Of a stretch of 41,515 bases of DNA, positions 33,055 through 41,515 are shown one piece after another (position 1 is the stretch's first letter; the number at the start of each line of letters is the position of its first letter). A program made the position numbers and the translations under genes. The notes under the pieces are model-generated. The model was not told the DNA's origin. It saw nothing but the letters and a program-made list of their open reading frames with translations, and ran no database searches. The DNA is from Bacteroidota bacterium (GTDB lineage Bacteria; Bacteroidota; Bacteroidia; B-17B0; Aurantibacillaceae): NCBI GenBank assembly GCA_021323535.1, contig JAJONO010000043.1, positions 1 through 41,515 on the forward strand, read 5' to 3'.

Positions 33055-36000
33055 ATGAAAAATAAAATCCTCCTGCTATTTTTATTAGCGCTATCCTTCA
33101 GTGGAAAGTCTCAAAAATCGTTTATTAGTTTAAAAAATGTAACTACAAGTGGAGTTACGGACACTGTCGACAATGCTCCCATTTTAGTAAGTTCTACTGG
33201 GAATGTGATCATAAGCGGAAATCAGAAAATTAGTCCAACTCAATACGACGCGACTACAGCTTCACAGATTTCAAACGGTATTGTTCAGTGGACGAATCTA
33301 TTCAATACTTCTACTGAAAAATGTTTTGTTATCGCTTCAACACTTGATGCGTCAAATAATGTTTATGTATGCGGTGGTATAAGGGTTGCAGGTTCAGGAA
33401 CGGGATTGGATTATTTTATTATTAAATATGATAATGTTGGTGCGCAACAGTGGGTTCAATATTATAATGGGCCTAATAGCAGCACGGATATTGCATCGGG
33501 TATCTATTTTGATGATCCAAATAATGTGCTTTATGTGACCGGAGTTAGTGACGGAACTCTTGGTGCTGTGCCTGATTATGCAACTTTAAAATTGGATGGC
33601 AGTACAGGGAATATCATTTGGACTTCCAGATATGATTACGGAAGCTACGATGCGCCTTGGGCTGTTACAGTTGATCCAGGAAATGGGCTGGTTATTGTAA
33701 TGGGATCAAGTGCTACGACGTTTACAGACTGGGATGTAGCAACTGTGAGTTATGATCCAACAGATGGAACTCAAAAAGCGGTTGACAGGCAAGCAAACGG
33801 AACAAGTACTGATATGGTATTTGGAATGACTACAGATTCATTAGGAAATATCTATTCTACAGGAAGGACGGCTAACGACATCCAGGTTTTAAAACTCGAT
33901 ACAGCTTTAAATACGGTTTGGGTTCAGTCCTATAACGGCTATGGTTTTGACGACGCAGGTTTGAGTATTGCACTCGATGACAGCTTGAACGTATATGTTA
34001 CCGGTTTTACTTATAGGAATTCTACAGAGAGGGAATTAGTATTACTTAAGTATGATAAGAATGGGAATTTAAAATGGTCGAGAAAGAAATATCCAGCGGT
34101 TCCAGGCTCTACAGCTGAAGGTGTTAAAGTGGTGGTTAAAAATATGAATGAAATATTTGTTGGTGGGCATTCTAATACTAACAGCAATCAAGATATATCA
34201 ATTCTTAGATTTAATAAAGATGGACGGCAGACCCTTGAAGGAAAATACAACGGTCCTTTAAATTCTACCGATAAATTTCTCGATTTCGCAATTGACCCCG
34301 ATACTAATTTAATTTTCGTTTCCGGTAGAACATATGCTGGTTCAAATTTGGATTCAAACATAGTTTTAACATACAAGTATAACGATATTCCAGAAGCAGT
34401 CACCTTTAGTGCAAGTGTTCCGAAAAGAATGACAGGTCAGATTTTTGTGGCTTTTCAGCCCTCAGCAATGAAAGACGAGGCGGTTAATAATTCCCATTTG
34501 GTTCATGGAGAGCTATCGGATTTTTTAACTCCAACAGCAATGGCAAACCTAAATTCAGTTTGTGGAAGTTCTGTAAGTAGATATTTGTGTTCTAAATCAA
34601 TACCCACTCTGACGAAAAACGATAGCCTTTCTACAACACGATCGGGGAGAACTATTAAGATTCAATCTCATTGGAGTTCTTTTATTGTTTATTTGCCAGA
34701 GGTTAATGATACAGTGCTAATGAATCAATTTAAAAATGCAGGAACGGTAGTAAGATGGGCATATTTTAATGAGCTTGCACCTGTAACAGCAGGGGCAGAC
34801 GATACTCACTACAACAATGGCAATTCAGCAGGTTTAAGGCCAATGGTAGGGATTGCAAACGCGCATATTAATATTGAACCAGCATGGAATTTAGCTGTCG
34901 GTACTCCAAGCGTTAAAGTTGGAGTATTTGATTCAGGGATCAATTTTGCACATCAAGATTTTGGAAATGGTACGTTTGCAGGTTCTAAAATTGCTGGAGG
35001 TTTTAATTATTATGATAATCAGTCATTATCTACGGTAGTACCAGATGATCCTTCCGGGCATGGCACTGCTGTTGCAGGATTAATTGGTGCTATTCGAAAC
35101 AATAACTTTGGTATAGCAGGTGTAGCCGGTGGAGATGCAGACAGTTCCAATACCGGTGTTGCATTGTATAATATGAAAACCCACGACACGATTAGTAGTA
35201 ACTGCGGAACCTATGCAACCTCACAGGCCCGTGCAGCAGCAATTGTTCAGGGAGCAATTAAAACTCCAGCGATTGGTTTTGGTCTTCATGTCCAGAATCA
35301 TAGTTGGACATCTACGATTGCTGCTGACATGCCTATATATGAAGCAATGATAACAGCCTTTGATAACGAGGTAACTATAGTAAACACTTCTGGAAATGAT
35401 GATCAAGGCCCTTGCCAATTTTGGTATTATCCCGCAAATTATCCAGACAGAATGTTAATGCATGTCGGTGCGAATGATTCTTCAGGAGCCAGGGCAGGAT
35501 TCTCTCAATGTGGAGGAACTTTAGATTTTATTGCTCCTGGAACCAGTAATTTATATTCGGCACCAACTAGAACTGCATCAAGCTTTTCGGATACAGCACT
35601 TTATAGTATTCAATCTCAAACTTGCTCATATACTTTTGATGGAACCTCATTCGCTGCGCCTCATGTTTCTGGTGTTGCAGCCCTTTTGAAAAGCTATGAT
35701 AAGAAAGTACTTGGTCCTGTTGCTCCTTTTAATCCAGATGTGGTCAATTGGTATCCCGAAGATCTGGAAGAGGTGATGCAATTAACCACCACAGATCTCA
35801 CAACCGGCCCAAACTTTCCAGGATATGATCCAGAAACCGGTTATGGGAGAGTTAACGCTGGAAATGCCTTATTGAATGTAAAGTACCCCGATTATATCAT
35901 TTGGCATCTTAATACGGTTGTAAATGCAAGCACAGCCGTTTTGGTAGGATCGAATGAAGTAACATGCAACTGGAATAACCTGTATGGCATTACTACTCCA

Positions 36001-36633
36001 ACCACTTATGTTAATCGTTATCGAATCACAGCTACTAACTCGCACACAATCCCCACCGGATACAATTTTATTAAAGGTTGGGATTTAGATGCAGCATCGG
36101 ATGTAGTGGGACTGAATTCTGTCACTTCGGGATCACCTAATTGTAATATCTATTTCAATTTTCCGAGCAAGAGTTTACCAGCTCATCATGATGTAACATC
36201 AACCGTAACAGCAAGCAGTGCCAATTTAGTCGGATACATTTATGAAGTACTTACTCCTACCGTACCTACTACTTCACTTGGTTGGTATCCACCACAATTT
36301 GCGGGATTAACGGGTACGGTCAACCTTGCTTACACAGTTTATATGACAACCAATCCAGTTGGTTTAAAGGATGAGAACTTTCAAGATAATTATATTTCTA
36401 TTTATCCAAATCCGGCCAATGACAAAGTAATATTGGCGACTACGAAAGAAAGAATAGAAAATATAGACCTCAAAGTTTATAACCTACTTGGTCAATTACA
36501 AATTGAAGAAAAAAATGTATCTTTAAATAAAGAAAAAACAATTGCTGTCCCAGGTTTAGCTAATGGCCTATATTTCTTTGAATTAACTAAATCCGGCACT
36601 AAGATTGTAAAGAAAATAATTATTAGTCATTAG
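33055..36633 (+). CDS. Large secreted subtilisin-like S8 protease with beta-propeller-like N-terminus and T9SS domain
   Basis: The 1192-aa protein has a signal peptide (about 1-19). Residues about 35-460 consist of SBBP-like repeats (for example LDYFIIKYDNVGAQQWVQYYNG, KLDTALNTVWVQSYNGYGFDDAG), probably a beta-propeller. A propeptide-like region (about 465-600) is followed by the S8 domain: Asp626 in VGVFDSGIN, His669 in SGHGTAVAG, Asn in NTSGNDDQ, Ser865 in FDGTSFAAPHVSG. After beta domains, the C-terminal T9SS signal starts at about 1120 (SIYPNPANDKVIL). It is an extracellular protease. It shares only the S8 and sorting domains with the protease at 9742. The next T9SS gene follows 5 bp after its stop. 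Confidence 0.92.
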   Translation: MKNKILLLFLLALSFSGKSQKSFISLKNVTTSGVTDTVDNAPILVSSTGNVIISGNQKISPTQYDATTASQISNGIVQWTNLFNTSTEKCFVIASTLDASNNVYVCGGIRVAGSGTGLDYFIIKYDNVGAQQWVQYYNGPNSSTDIASGIYFDDPNNVLYVTGVSDGTLGAVPDYATLKLDGSTGNIIWTSRYDYGSYDAPWAVTVDPGNGLVIVMGSSATTFTDWDVATVSYDPTDGTQKAVDRQANGTSTDMVFGMTTDSLGNIYSTGRTANDIQVLKLDTALNTVWVQSYNGYGFDDAGLSIALDDSLNVYVTGFTYRNSTERELVLLKYDKNGNLKWSRKKYPAVPGSTAEGVKVVVKNMNEIFVGGHSNTNSNQDISILRFNKDGRQTLEGKYNGPLNSTDKFLDFAIDPDTNLIFVSGRTYAGSNLDSNIVLTYKYNDIPEAVTFSASVPKRMTGQIFVAFQPSAMKDEAVNNSHLVHGELSDFLTPTAMANLNSVCGSSVSRYLCSKSIPTLTKNDSLSTTRSGRTIKIQSHWSSFIVYLPEVNDTVLMNQFKNAGTVVRWAYFNELAPVTAGADDTHYNNGNSAGLRPMVGIANAHINIEPAWNLAVGTPSVKVGVFDSGINFAHQDFGNGTFAGSKIAGGFNYYDNQSLSTVVPDDPSGHGTAVAGLIGAIRNNNFGIAGVAGGDADSSNTGVALYNMKTHDTISSNCGTYATSQARAAAIVQGAIKTPAIGFGLHVQNHSWTSTIAADMPIYEAMITAFDNEVTIVNTSGNDDQGPCQFWYYPANYPDRMLMHVGANDSSGARAGFSQCGGTLDFIAPGTSNLYSAPTRTASSFSDTALYSIQSQTCSYTFDGTSFAAPHVSGVAALLKSYDKKVLGPVAPFNPDVVNWYPEDLEEVMQLTTTDLTTGPNFPGYDPETGYGRVNAGNALLNVKYPDYIIWHLNTVVNASTAVLVGSNEVTCNWNNLYGITTPTTYVNRYRITATNSHTIPTGYNFIKGWDLDAASDVVGLNSVTSGSPNCNIYFNFPSKSLPAHHDVTSTVTASSANLVGYIYEVLTPTVPTTSLGWYPPQFAGLTGTVNLAYTVYMTTNPVGLKDENFQDNYISIYPNPANDKVILATTKERIENIDLKVYNLLGQLQIEEKNVSLNKEKTIAVPGLANGLYFFELTKSGTKIVKKIIISH

Positions 36634-36638
36634 ATTTA

Positions 36639-37961
36639 ATGTTCAGGGGATTTTTAATATTTATTTTATTATTTACGACCTCAATCCATGCTCAAGTCAT
36701 GGATTGGGGTTGTTTGCCTCAATCACCGGGAGACCAGGTAACCTCTTTTACAGAATACAACACTAAATTAATCGTAACAGGAAGTTTTTCAACTGTTGGA
36801 AGTGTTCAAGCTAATCTGATTGCTTCGTGGGATGGTTCTTCTTGGAACCAATTAGGTTCTGGATTAAGAGGACCTAGTGGGTCATTTGCTTATGAAAGTG
36901 TAGTAAATAATAATGAATTATTTGTTGTTGGCACTTTTGACTCCGCCGGAACAGTCAAGGCAAAAAATATTGCGAAATGGGATGGATCAAATTGGACAGG
37001 GCTAGCAACGTCAGGAAACGGGATAATTTACTCTGCCGCCTTTTATAACAACGAGCTTTATGTTGGCGGAACCTTCACTAATATAGATGGAATGAGCGCC
37101 AATCACATTGCAAAGTGGAACGGTTCCAATTGGCAAGCCTTAGGTAGCGGTATTAATGGAAGTAATGTTAATGATCTTTATGTTTACCAGAACGAGCTTT
37201 ATGTTCTTGGAACTATAAATTCTGCTGGAGGAGTGCCATGTAATGGTATTGCTAGGTGGAACGGTACTAGTTGGGACAGTGTAATGGGTGGAGTCAGCAC
37301 AACCAATGCTTCTATGATAGAATGGCAAGGAAAATTACTAGTTGGTTCACAATACTACACTAACTTTACCATTACTCCTGGCCCGCAAATCCAATCAAGG
37401 GTCCAGCAATGGAATGGAACAGCTTGGTCTATTTTTAGCCAACAAGAAACGATTAATGTAAGGAAATTTGCAATCCATAATAATAATCTTTACTTCTCAG
37501 GAGGAATAACAAATAGTTTAACACCAGAATATAGTAATGTAATGAAATGGAATTCACTGAGTTCCCTATGGGAATACGTTGGGAGTGGAATTAACCATTA
37601 TACACCTGCGTTGGGTACTTATAATTCAGAGTTACTTTGTGGGGGCGTGTTTAATACTGCACAGAGTGGAAAATGTGATTATTTAGCTAAGCTGGTTGAT
37701 GTTACAAGCCTAAATGATTTGTCACAAATTAATAACGAGATTATAGTCTATCCAAATCCTTGCGCGTCTAAGATTTATTTAGAAGGTAATTGGTCTTTAA
37801 ACCAAACCCAAATAACAATAACTACATTAACTGGGCAGAATGTTTTACAACAAAGTTTTTCAAATGAAATAGACATTTTATCGTTATATCAAGGAATTTA
37901 CATTGTTAATATCACTGGTAATGGAATTTCTATCAACAGAAAAATTATTGTTTACCGTTAG
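36639..37961 (+). CDS. Secreted repeat protein (Kelch-like propeller) with T9SS sorting domain
   Basis: The 440-aa protein has a signal peptide (about 1-18, ending SIHAQ). It has at least six repeats of about 45-50 residues with the core IAxWdGSxWxxLGSGi (IASWDGSSWNQLGSGL, IAKWDGSNWTGLATSG, IAKWNGSNWQALGSGI, IARWNGTSWDSVMGGV, VQQWNGTAWSIFS, VMKWNSLSSLWEYVGSGI), probably one beta-propeller. The C-terminal sorting domain starts at about 365 (IIVYPNPCASKIYLEG) and ends NRKIIVYR. It has no visible catalytic residues. It is 5 bp after the protease gene, so a protease-plus-surface-protein pair is likely co-expressed. Confidence 0.88.
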   Translation: MFRGFLIFILLFTTSIHAQVMDWGCLPQSPGDQVTSFTEYNTKLIVTGSFSTVGSVQANLIASWDGSSWNQLGSGLRGPSGSFAYESVVNNNELFVVGTFDSAGTVKAKNIAKWDGSNWTGLATSGNGIIYSAAFYNNELYVGGTFTNIDGMSANHIAKWNGSNWQALGSGINGSNVNDLYVYQNELYVLGTINSAGGVPCNGIARWNGTSWDSVMGGVSTTNASMIEWQGKLLVGSQYYTNFTITPGPQIQSRVQQWNGTAWSIFSQQETINVRKFAIHNNNLYFSGGITNSLTPEYSNVMKWNSLSSLWEYVGSGINHYTPALGTYNSELLCGGVFNTAQSGKCDYLAKLVDVTSLNDLSQINNEIIVYPNPCASKIYLEGNWSLNQTQITITTLTGQNVLQQSFSNEIDILSLYQGIYIVNITGNGISINRKIIVYR

Positions 37962-38030
37962 ATAATTTTATTAATTATTTTATTTCTATGTAATATAATA
38001 AAAGTGTTCTGTAAAGGATAATTTTTTAAT

Positions 38031-39887
38031 ATGAAAATCGTTTATTTTTACCTTTTCGACTCTCACAAAACATACGCATTCTCAAATCAAGATTTAAATT
38101 TCGGAGCCGATCTTACATTTTCACTGATTGGAAAAGATGATAACTACAGTCTAATAACACAAAAGAACGAAAACTATGTACAAGGTTTTCATGATAAATT
38201 CATTAATATTTCTTGTATTATTGGTGAAAATGGATCAGGAAAAACATCCTTATTAAAGTTTCTTCAGTTCATAATAAATGAAGAAGCAATTAAAAAAAAG
38301 TCACATTCTTATAATTTTCCACTTTGGGATTATTTTGCCGTATTTAAAGATAATGACCAATTACATTTTCGTTTAAATACCCCGAATGCAAAAATTCAAG
38401 TCTACTACAAGGGTAAGTCAATAATAAAAAAGAGTATTTCGGCAAACCTTCTTAGTGCCTTTTACTCTGGCTTTCCAAACTTGTCAAATGAGTTTAATTT
38501 CAGTAGTCCGGGTTTTATTGACGTCTCTACAGAATTTTTAATTCATAAAAGATTTGAAGATAAAGATGAGGATTTTGATCTTGGTCAGGTTGAATATTTT
38601 TCGAGAGAAGATGTTAAATCTCAATTGAGATTTAAGCATGAAGTCGACACCTGGCAACTTCCAATTAATGACATTTTGAATAAAATAACACCTAAATATG
38701 GTAAAATTTTTCCGTTAGGAAACATTGAGAAAATTGATACAGAGCCGAGATATATTAACTATCCATCTATAAGATACTTAGGAAAGCTAAGAGAGCAATT
38801 TCAAATAACAAGTTCCATATTGACGACTGAATTGCGTGAAATTGCTGATGAAAGATCTGAAGATCCAAATTATTATAATGTTGAAACTGGACAGAGGGTA
38901 CAGGAACTATTTGTGTTGTTGTTTAAAATGAGGTTGGTAGACTGTCTTTTTTATAATGTCGAAACTAGAGGAGATATGTACATCGATGATAGCCATTATA
39001 GGGAGGATATAGTAAATCAGGAATACAATGACGATCAAAAACTGGACGTTTTTATTGAATTTTTCAAAATACAGAACACTATTATAAATGAAAATAAGAA
39101 TGAGCTATTCAATTTAATTAAAGAGTTTGAGACTACTTCACAAAATCTAGAGTGGACTATTAATTCAGATTATTTTGAATGTAATGTTAATAAATTGGCG
39201 GGCTTTTTAAAGATTGAAGACGAAATTCTTAGATTAATGCCGTATAAAAATGTAATTCCTTTAGTGCATTATGATTGGGGCGGAATGAGCACAGGTGAGA
39301 AAGCTATGTTCACACTGTTTTCAAGAATAAATGAAAGTTACTTGATCGGAGCTCAATCTTTTAAAAATAGACAATTTTCTTTTTTATTGCTTGATGAACC
39401 AGAAGCAGGTTTCCATCCCCAATGGCAACAAGAGTATTTACATTATCTTATAAGCTTTTTACGGGTACGGTTCAACCAAATGTATCTTCATGTAATCATA
39501 ACAACACACTCCCCATTTGTAATTACGGATATTCCTGACTATGCTGTTGTTAAACTCGGAGCTGGAGCTAATACTATATATGAGCGAAGGACATTTGGAT
39601 CTAATATTTATGATTTATTAGCCGATTCATTTTACTTGCCAGGTGGATTTATGGGAATAATCGCTAAACAAAAAATATTAAACTTAACTGACTTTCTGAC
39701 TGGAAAAAACAAGAACTTTACGTATCAAGAAGCACAAAAGACAATTCACTTGATTGGCGAACCACTTATTAGAAATAGACTTCAGCAATTATTTGACGAA
39801 AAATATGGAACAGAAGAATCTAAGGAAGAGATACTCAAAAAAATCAAAGCCCTTCAAAATAAATTAAAGAAGAGACGGGATGATTAA
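38031..39887 (+). CDS. ABC/RecF-like AAA ATPase of a Septu-like (PtuA) defence pair
   Basis: The 618-aa cytoplasmic protein has Walker A GENGSGKTS (Gly65-Ser73), ABC-type signature GGMSTGEKAM (Ser420-Glu423), Walker B LLLDEPEAGFHP (Asp455, Glu456) and switch ITTHSPF (His493). About 340 residues of mostly helical sequence lie between Walker A and the signature, where SMC/Rad50-like proteins place a coiled coil. The C-terminus (about 545-618) is charged and ends KKIKALQNKLKKRRDD. It overlaps the HNH gene by 8 bp. The order ATPase then HNH is that of Septu (PtuA/PtuB), where the ATPase controls an HNH nuclease during phage infection. No reverse transcriptase was found, so it is not an obvious retron version. 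Confidence 0.85.
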   Translation: MKIVYFYLFDSHKTYAFSNQDLNFGADLTFSLIGKDDNYSLITQKNENYVQGFHDKFINISCIIGENGSGKTSLLKFLQFIINEEAIKKKSHSYNFPLWDYFAVFKDNDQLHFRLNTPNAKIQVYYKGKSIIKKSISANLLSAFYSGFPNLSNEFNFSSPGFIDVSTEFLIHKRFEDKDEDFDLGQVEYFSREDVKSQLRFKHEVDTWQLPINDILNKITPKYGKIFPLGNIEKIDTEPRYINYPSIRYLGKLREQFQITSSILTTELREIADERSEDPNYYNVETGQRVQELFVLLFKMRLVDCLFYNVETRGDMYIDDSHYREDIVNQEYNDDQKLDVFIEFFKIQNTIINENKNELFNLIKEFETTSQNLEWTINSDYFECNVNKLAGFLKIEDEILRLMPYKNVIPLVHYDWGGMSTGEKAMFTLFSRINESYLIGAQSFKNRQFSFLLLDEPEAGFHPQWQQEYLHYLISFLRVRFNQMYLHVIITTHSPFVITDIPDYAVVKLGAGANTIYERRTFGSNIYDLLADSFYLPGGFMGIIAKQKILNLTDFLTGKNKNFTYQEAQKTIHLIGEPLIRNRLQQLFDEKYGTEESKEEILKKIKALQNKLKKRRDD

Positions 39888-40851
39888 ATTACATTATAAT
39901 CAGGAAATTCGAGATATGGTTTTCGCGTATGCAAGTACCCTTTTTGTAAATCGTAAGTCGTCGTTTAAATATCCGCTTGATAGTTTGGAAGATTTAAAAA
40001 CTATTTTTGTAACAAAGGAAGAGGTTTTTGTAATTGATTATATTAAAAAAAATTATCACCCGCTTCTTATAGCTAGCCCTACACAACTTCGGCAATTTGC
40101 AAGTTACTCCGATAGAAAGTTTCAAAATCTGTTTTATAATGCCAATAAAGCGACAAAATTTTCTGATGCAATAGTAGAGGCGCTAAAATATGATTCAGTA
40201 AGAAATAAAGAGGGAATAGACTTTTTTCAAGCTTTAGGTATTAGAACATGTGTTTATTGTAACTCTCAGTATGCATTGGTAATTGAAGACGACTTAGGGA
40301 ATTTAACAGCAAAATTTGAATTTGACCATTTTTATCCAAAATCTAAATATCCTCATCTTTCAATATCCATATTAAATCTATTGCCCTCTTGCGGAAACTG
40401 TAATAAAGCAAAAAGTGACAATGTGTATTCAATGGACGAGATTTTCTATTTGTACAGCATGCGGGACAAAGATTTAATAGCAGGTGAATTTGACTTAACA
40501 AAAGGCGGACAAGCTAAATATCTAGCCTCAAGAAAAGTCGAGGACATTGAATTCAATTATCAATCACTTTTAAAAAACTCTGGCTCGACAAAACTGAACA
40601 ATGAAATTTTCTGCATTCAATCAATTTACGAAACCCAAAAGGATATAATTGCGGAGTTATATCAGGTTCATTCGGCTTATAGTGATGCCAAAGCCAGAGG
40701 GTTAATAAATGATTTTGAGGATTTGTTTCCGAATAAAAGGGACTTTAAATCTTTGCTAATTGGTACTTTTATTGGGAAAGACGGAGTACATAAACGTCCT
40801 TTGACAAAATTTAGACAAGATATTTGGAGTCAAATTAAAATTAAGAATTAG
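39880..40851 (+). CDS. HNH endonuclease of a Septu-like (PtuB) defence pair
   Basis: The 323-aa protein has an HNH core: CVYCN (Cys124, Cys127), then FEFDHFYPKS (Asp149, catalytic His150), PHLSISILNLLPSC (Asn166, Cys171) and GNCNKAKS (Cys174). The four Cys form the structural zinc site and DH...N the beta-beta-alpha metal centre. An N-terminal helical part of about 115 residues and a C-terminal part of about 145 residues flank it. The start ATG at 39880 overlaps the ATPase gene by 8 bp in another frame, so translation is coupled. It is the likely nuclease effector of the pair; the target (DNA or tRNA) cannot be told. Confidence 0.85.
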   Translation: MIKLHYNQEIRDMVFAYASTLFVNRKSSFKYPLDSLEDLKTIFVTKEEVFVIDYIKKNYHPLLIASPTQLRQFASYSDRKFQNLFYNANKATKFSDAIVEALKYDSVRNKEGIDFFQALGIRTCVYCNSQYALVIEDDLGNLTAKFEFDHFYPKSKYPHLSISILNLLPSCGNCNKAKSDNVYSMDEIFYLYSMRDKDLIAGEFDLTKGGQAKYLASRKVEDIEFNYQSLLKNSGSTKLNNEIFCIQSIYETQKDIIAELYQVHSAYSDAKARGLINDFEDLFPNKRDFKSLLIGTFIGKDGVHKRPLTKFRQDIWSQIKIKN

Positions 40852-41001
40852 TAAAAAGAATTTGATAGTTTGTAATAACGAAACAAATGTTAGGTCTAGG
40901 CAATTAACACGGCTTTGTTATCTCAATTGACAATTTTTGTTGGAACGAGTGTTGAAAGAGCAACAAATTCTGTTGAAGCATCAACAACAGTTATTCAGAT
41001 A
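40852..41001. other. Gap after the HNH gene, no gene seen
   Basis: This 150-bp stretch holds only a weak hairpin (AATTTTTGTTG around 40930-40940 with CAACAAATT around 40960-40968, bulged). No gene and no U-tailed terminator are visible. Confidence 0.4.
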
Positions 41002-41291
41002 CTATTCGCAAAACTCTTTTGATTCAGAATGGCACCAATGGATATGATCACTAATCGAGAATTGGAAATCAACTTTTCTTTTAAACTTAATACTTAAAGG
41101 GTCGGCTAAACCATTTCTTTTCTCTTCCATTAAATGAAAATCTCCGAAAATGGCGTCGCAATCATAGCATCCGAATGAAACATAAGAATTCTCTACAGTG
41201 TTACTAAAGCGGTTTTTAACTTCGCCCAATTTAAAATGATATTGGGCTTCTGTCCGGACTATTTCTTTGGCTAACTTGACTATTCTCGGAT
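41002..41291 (-). pseudogene. 3' remnant of an unidentified gene cut by an IS3-family element
   Basis: On the minus strand the frame is open from the IS end through to the stop at 41002-41004 and has no ATG; the first usable codon would be TTG at 41227-41229. It encodes NPRIVKLAKEIVRTEAQYHF, then FGCYDCDAIFGDFHLMEEK (CxxC) and a His/Cys-rich end DHIHWCHS. The sequence looks like a genuine C-terminal domain, perhaps zinc-binding, whose 5' part lies beyond the insertion. The family is not recognised. Confidence 0.55.
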
Positions 41292-41515
41292 TGTAACCCT
41301 TCCTAAAAATAGGACAGTGTAAAAGTAGAAAATTCTAACTTTAAACTGTCAAAATGAAAAAATCAAAATTCACAGAAGCGCAGATCGTACATGCGTTAAA
41401 AGAGTACGAAGCAGGAAAATCAGTTCCTGACATTTGCCGTGAACTCGGGGTAAACAAACAAACATTCTACAACTGGAAGAAAAAGTATTCAGGCATGGAT
41501 TCGAGTCAGCTTGCA
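41292..41515 (+). mobile_element. Left end of an IS3-family insertion sequence (continues past the window)
   Basis: A transposase OrfA start lies inside, and the upstream 62 bp are non-coding as expected for an IS end. The first base is a guess: TGTAACCC at 41292 is the most likely start because IS3 ends begin with TG and the broken minus-strand gene loses sense about there. The right end is outside the window, so the inverted repeat could not be checked. Confidence 0.6.
41354..41515 (+). CDS. IS3-family transposase OrfA, N-terminal part (3' cut by window end)
   Basis: 54 codons are present. The start MKKSKFTEAQIVHALKEYEA, then VPDICRELGVNKQTFYNWKKKY, is the HTH_Tnp_1 helix-turn-helix that binds the IS ends, in the form seen in IS51/IS407-like members. 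In intact elements OrfA is about 90-100 residues and OrfB, the DDE catalytic part, is reached by -1 frameshifting. The rest is not visible. Confidence 0.9.
   Translation, partial: MKKSKFTEAQIVHALKEYEAGKSVPDICRELGVNKQTFYNWKKKYSGMDSSQLA

Noticed and set aside
38031-40851. Retron with ATPase-HNH effectors
   Set aside because: No reverse transcriptase (YADD-type) gene or retron RNA-like inverted repeat is visible upstream.
24059-41515. Second copy of the tRNA-Arg 3' end as attachment site
   Set aside because: No match to GGGTTTGAATCCCTTCGGGA was noticed by eye; it could lie outside the window.
1-41515. CRISPR array
   Set aside because: No regularly spaced direct repeats with unique spacers were seen; the repeats found are dispersed or short tandem ones.

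Overview
The window looks like a chromosome segment of a Bacteroidota bacterium. Four secreted proteins end in type IX secretion (T9SS type A) sorting domains, the NusB is the long Bacteroidota form, a branched-chain (leucine-type) dehydrogenase is present, there is a HmuY/TonB receptor pair, several genes have TAnnTTTG promoter elements, and Shine-Dalgarno sites are mostly absent. I cannot place it more finely than phylum.

Left part (1-4775, + strand): a very tight operon for tetrapyrrole/heme-type uptake. It holds a CbiX/CbiK-like chelatase lipoprotein (cut by the window edge and broken by a frameshift near 590-600), a PepSY-type membrane protein, a small CNGC protein, a TonB-dependent receptor and a HmuY-like lipoprotein. 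A hairpin terminator and a dispersed CACAAAG repeat separate it from a convergent 1328-aa T9SS surface protein (4939-8925).

Middle (9055-24058): mainly ordinary chromosome. It carries a small secreted protein, a subtilisin with T9SS tail followed at once by prmC and an outer-membrane protein, then nusB, a leucine-type dehydrogenase, an ABC exporter half, a lipoprotein, purN, lgt, purA, cmk, dapD and tRNA-Arg(ACG) with its own promoter and terminator. Intergenic gaps are rich in hairpin-forming dispersed repeats.

Right part (about 24060 to the end): clearly more AT-rich by eye and accessory in character. It starts immediately after the tRNA-Arg terminator with a tandem 11-bp repeat, so the tRNA may be an integration boundary. 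It holds (a) a HEPN-like protein with a zinc ribbon; (b) a four-gene minus-strand operon at 25353-31807: unknown acidic 132-aa protein, SIR2-family NAD-binding protein, 1262-aa TPR/GreAB-C-like/PIN protein, DUF4365-like nuclease-fold protein; (c) an orphan NarL-type response regulator and an XRE regulator; (d) two T9SS cargo genes (a subtilisin and a repeat protein); (e) a Septu-like ATPase + HNH pair; and (f) the left end of an IS3-family element next to a truncated gene.

The best candidate for an undescribed system is the SIR2 / TPR-GreAB-C-PIN / DUF4365 operon. Its gene spacing (33, 9 and 8 bp) argues for co-expression. Its parts suggest NAD depletion plus RNA and DNA cleavage in antiphage abortive infection, but that function is inferred from domains only.
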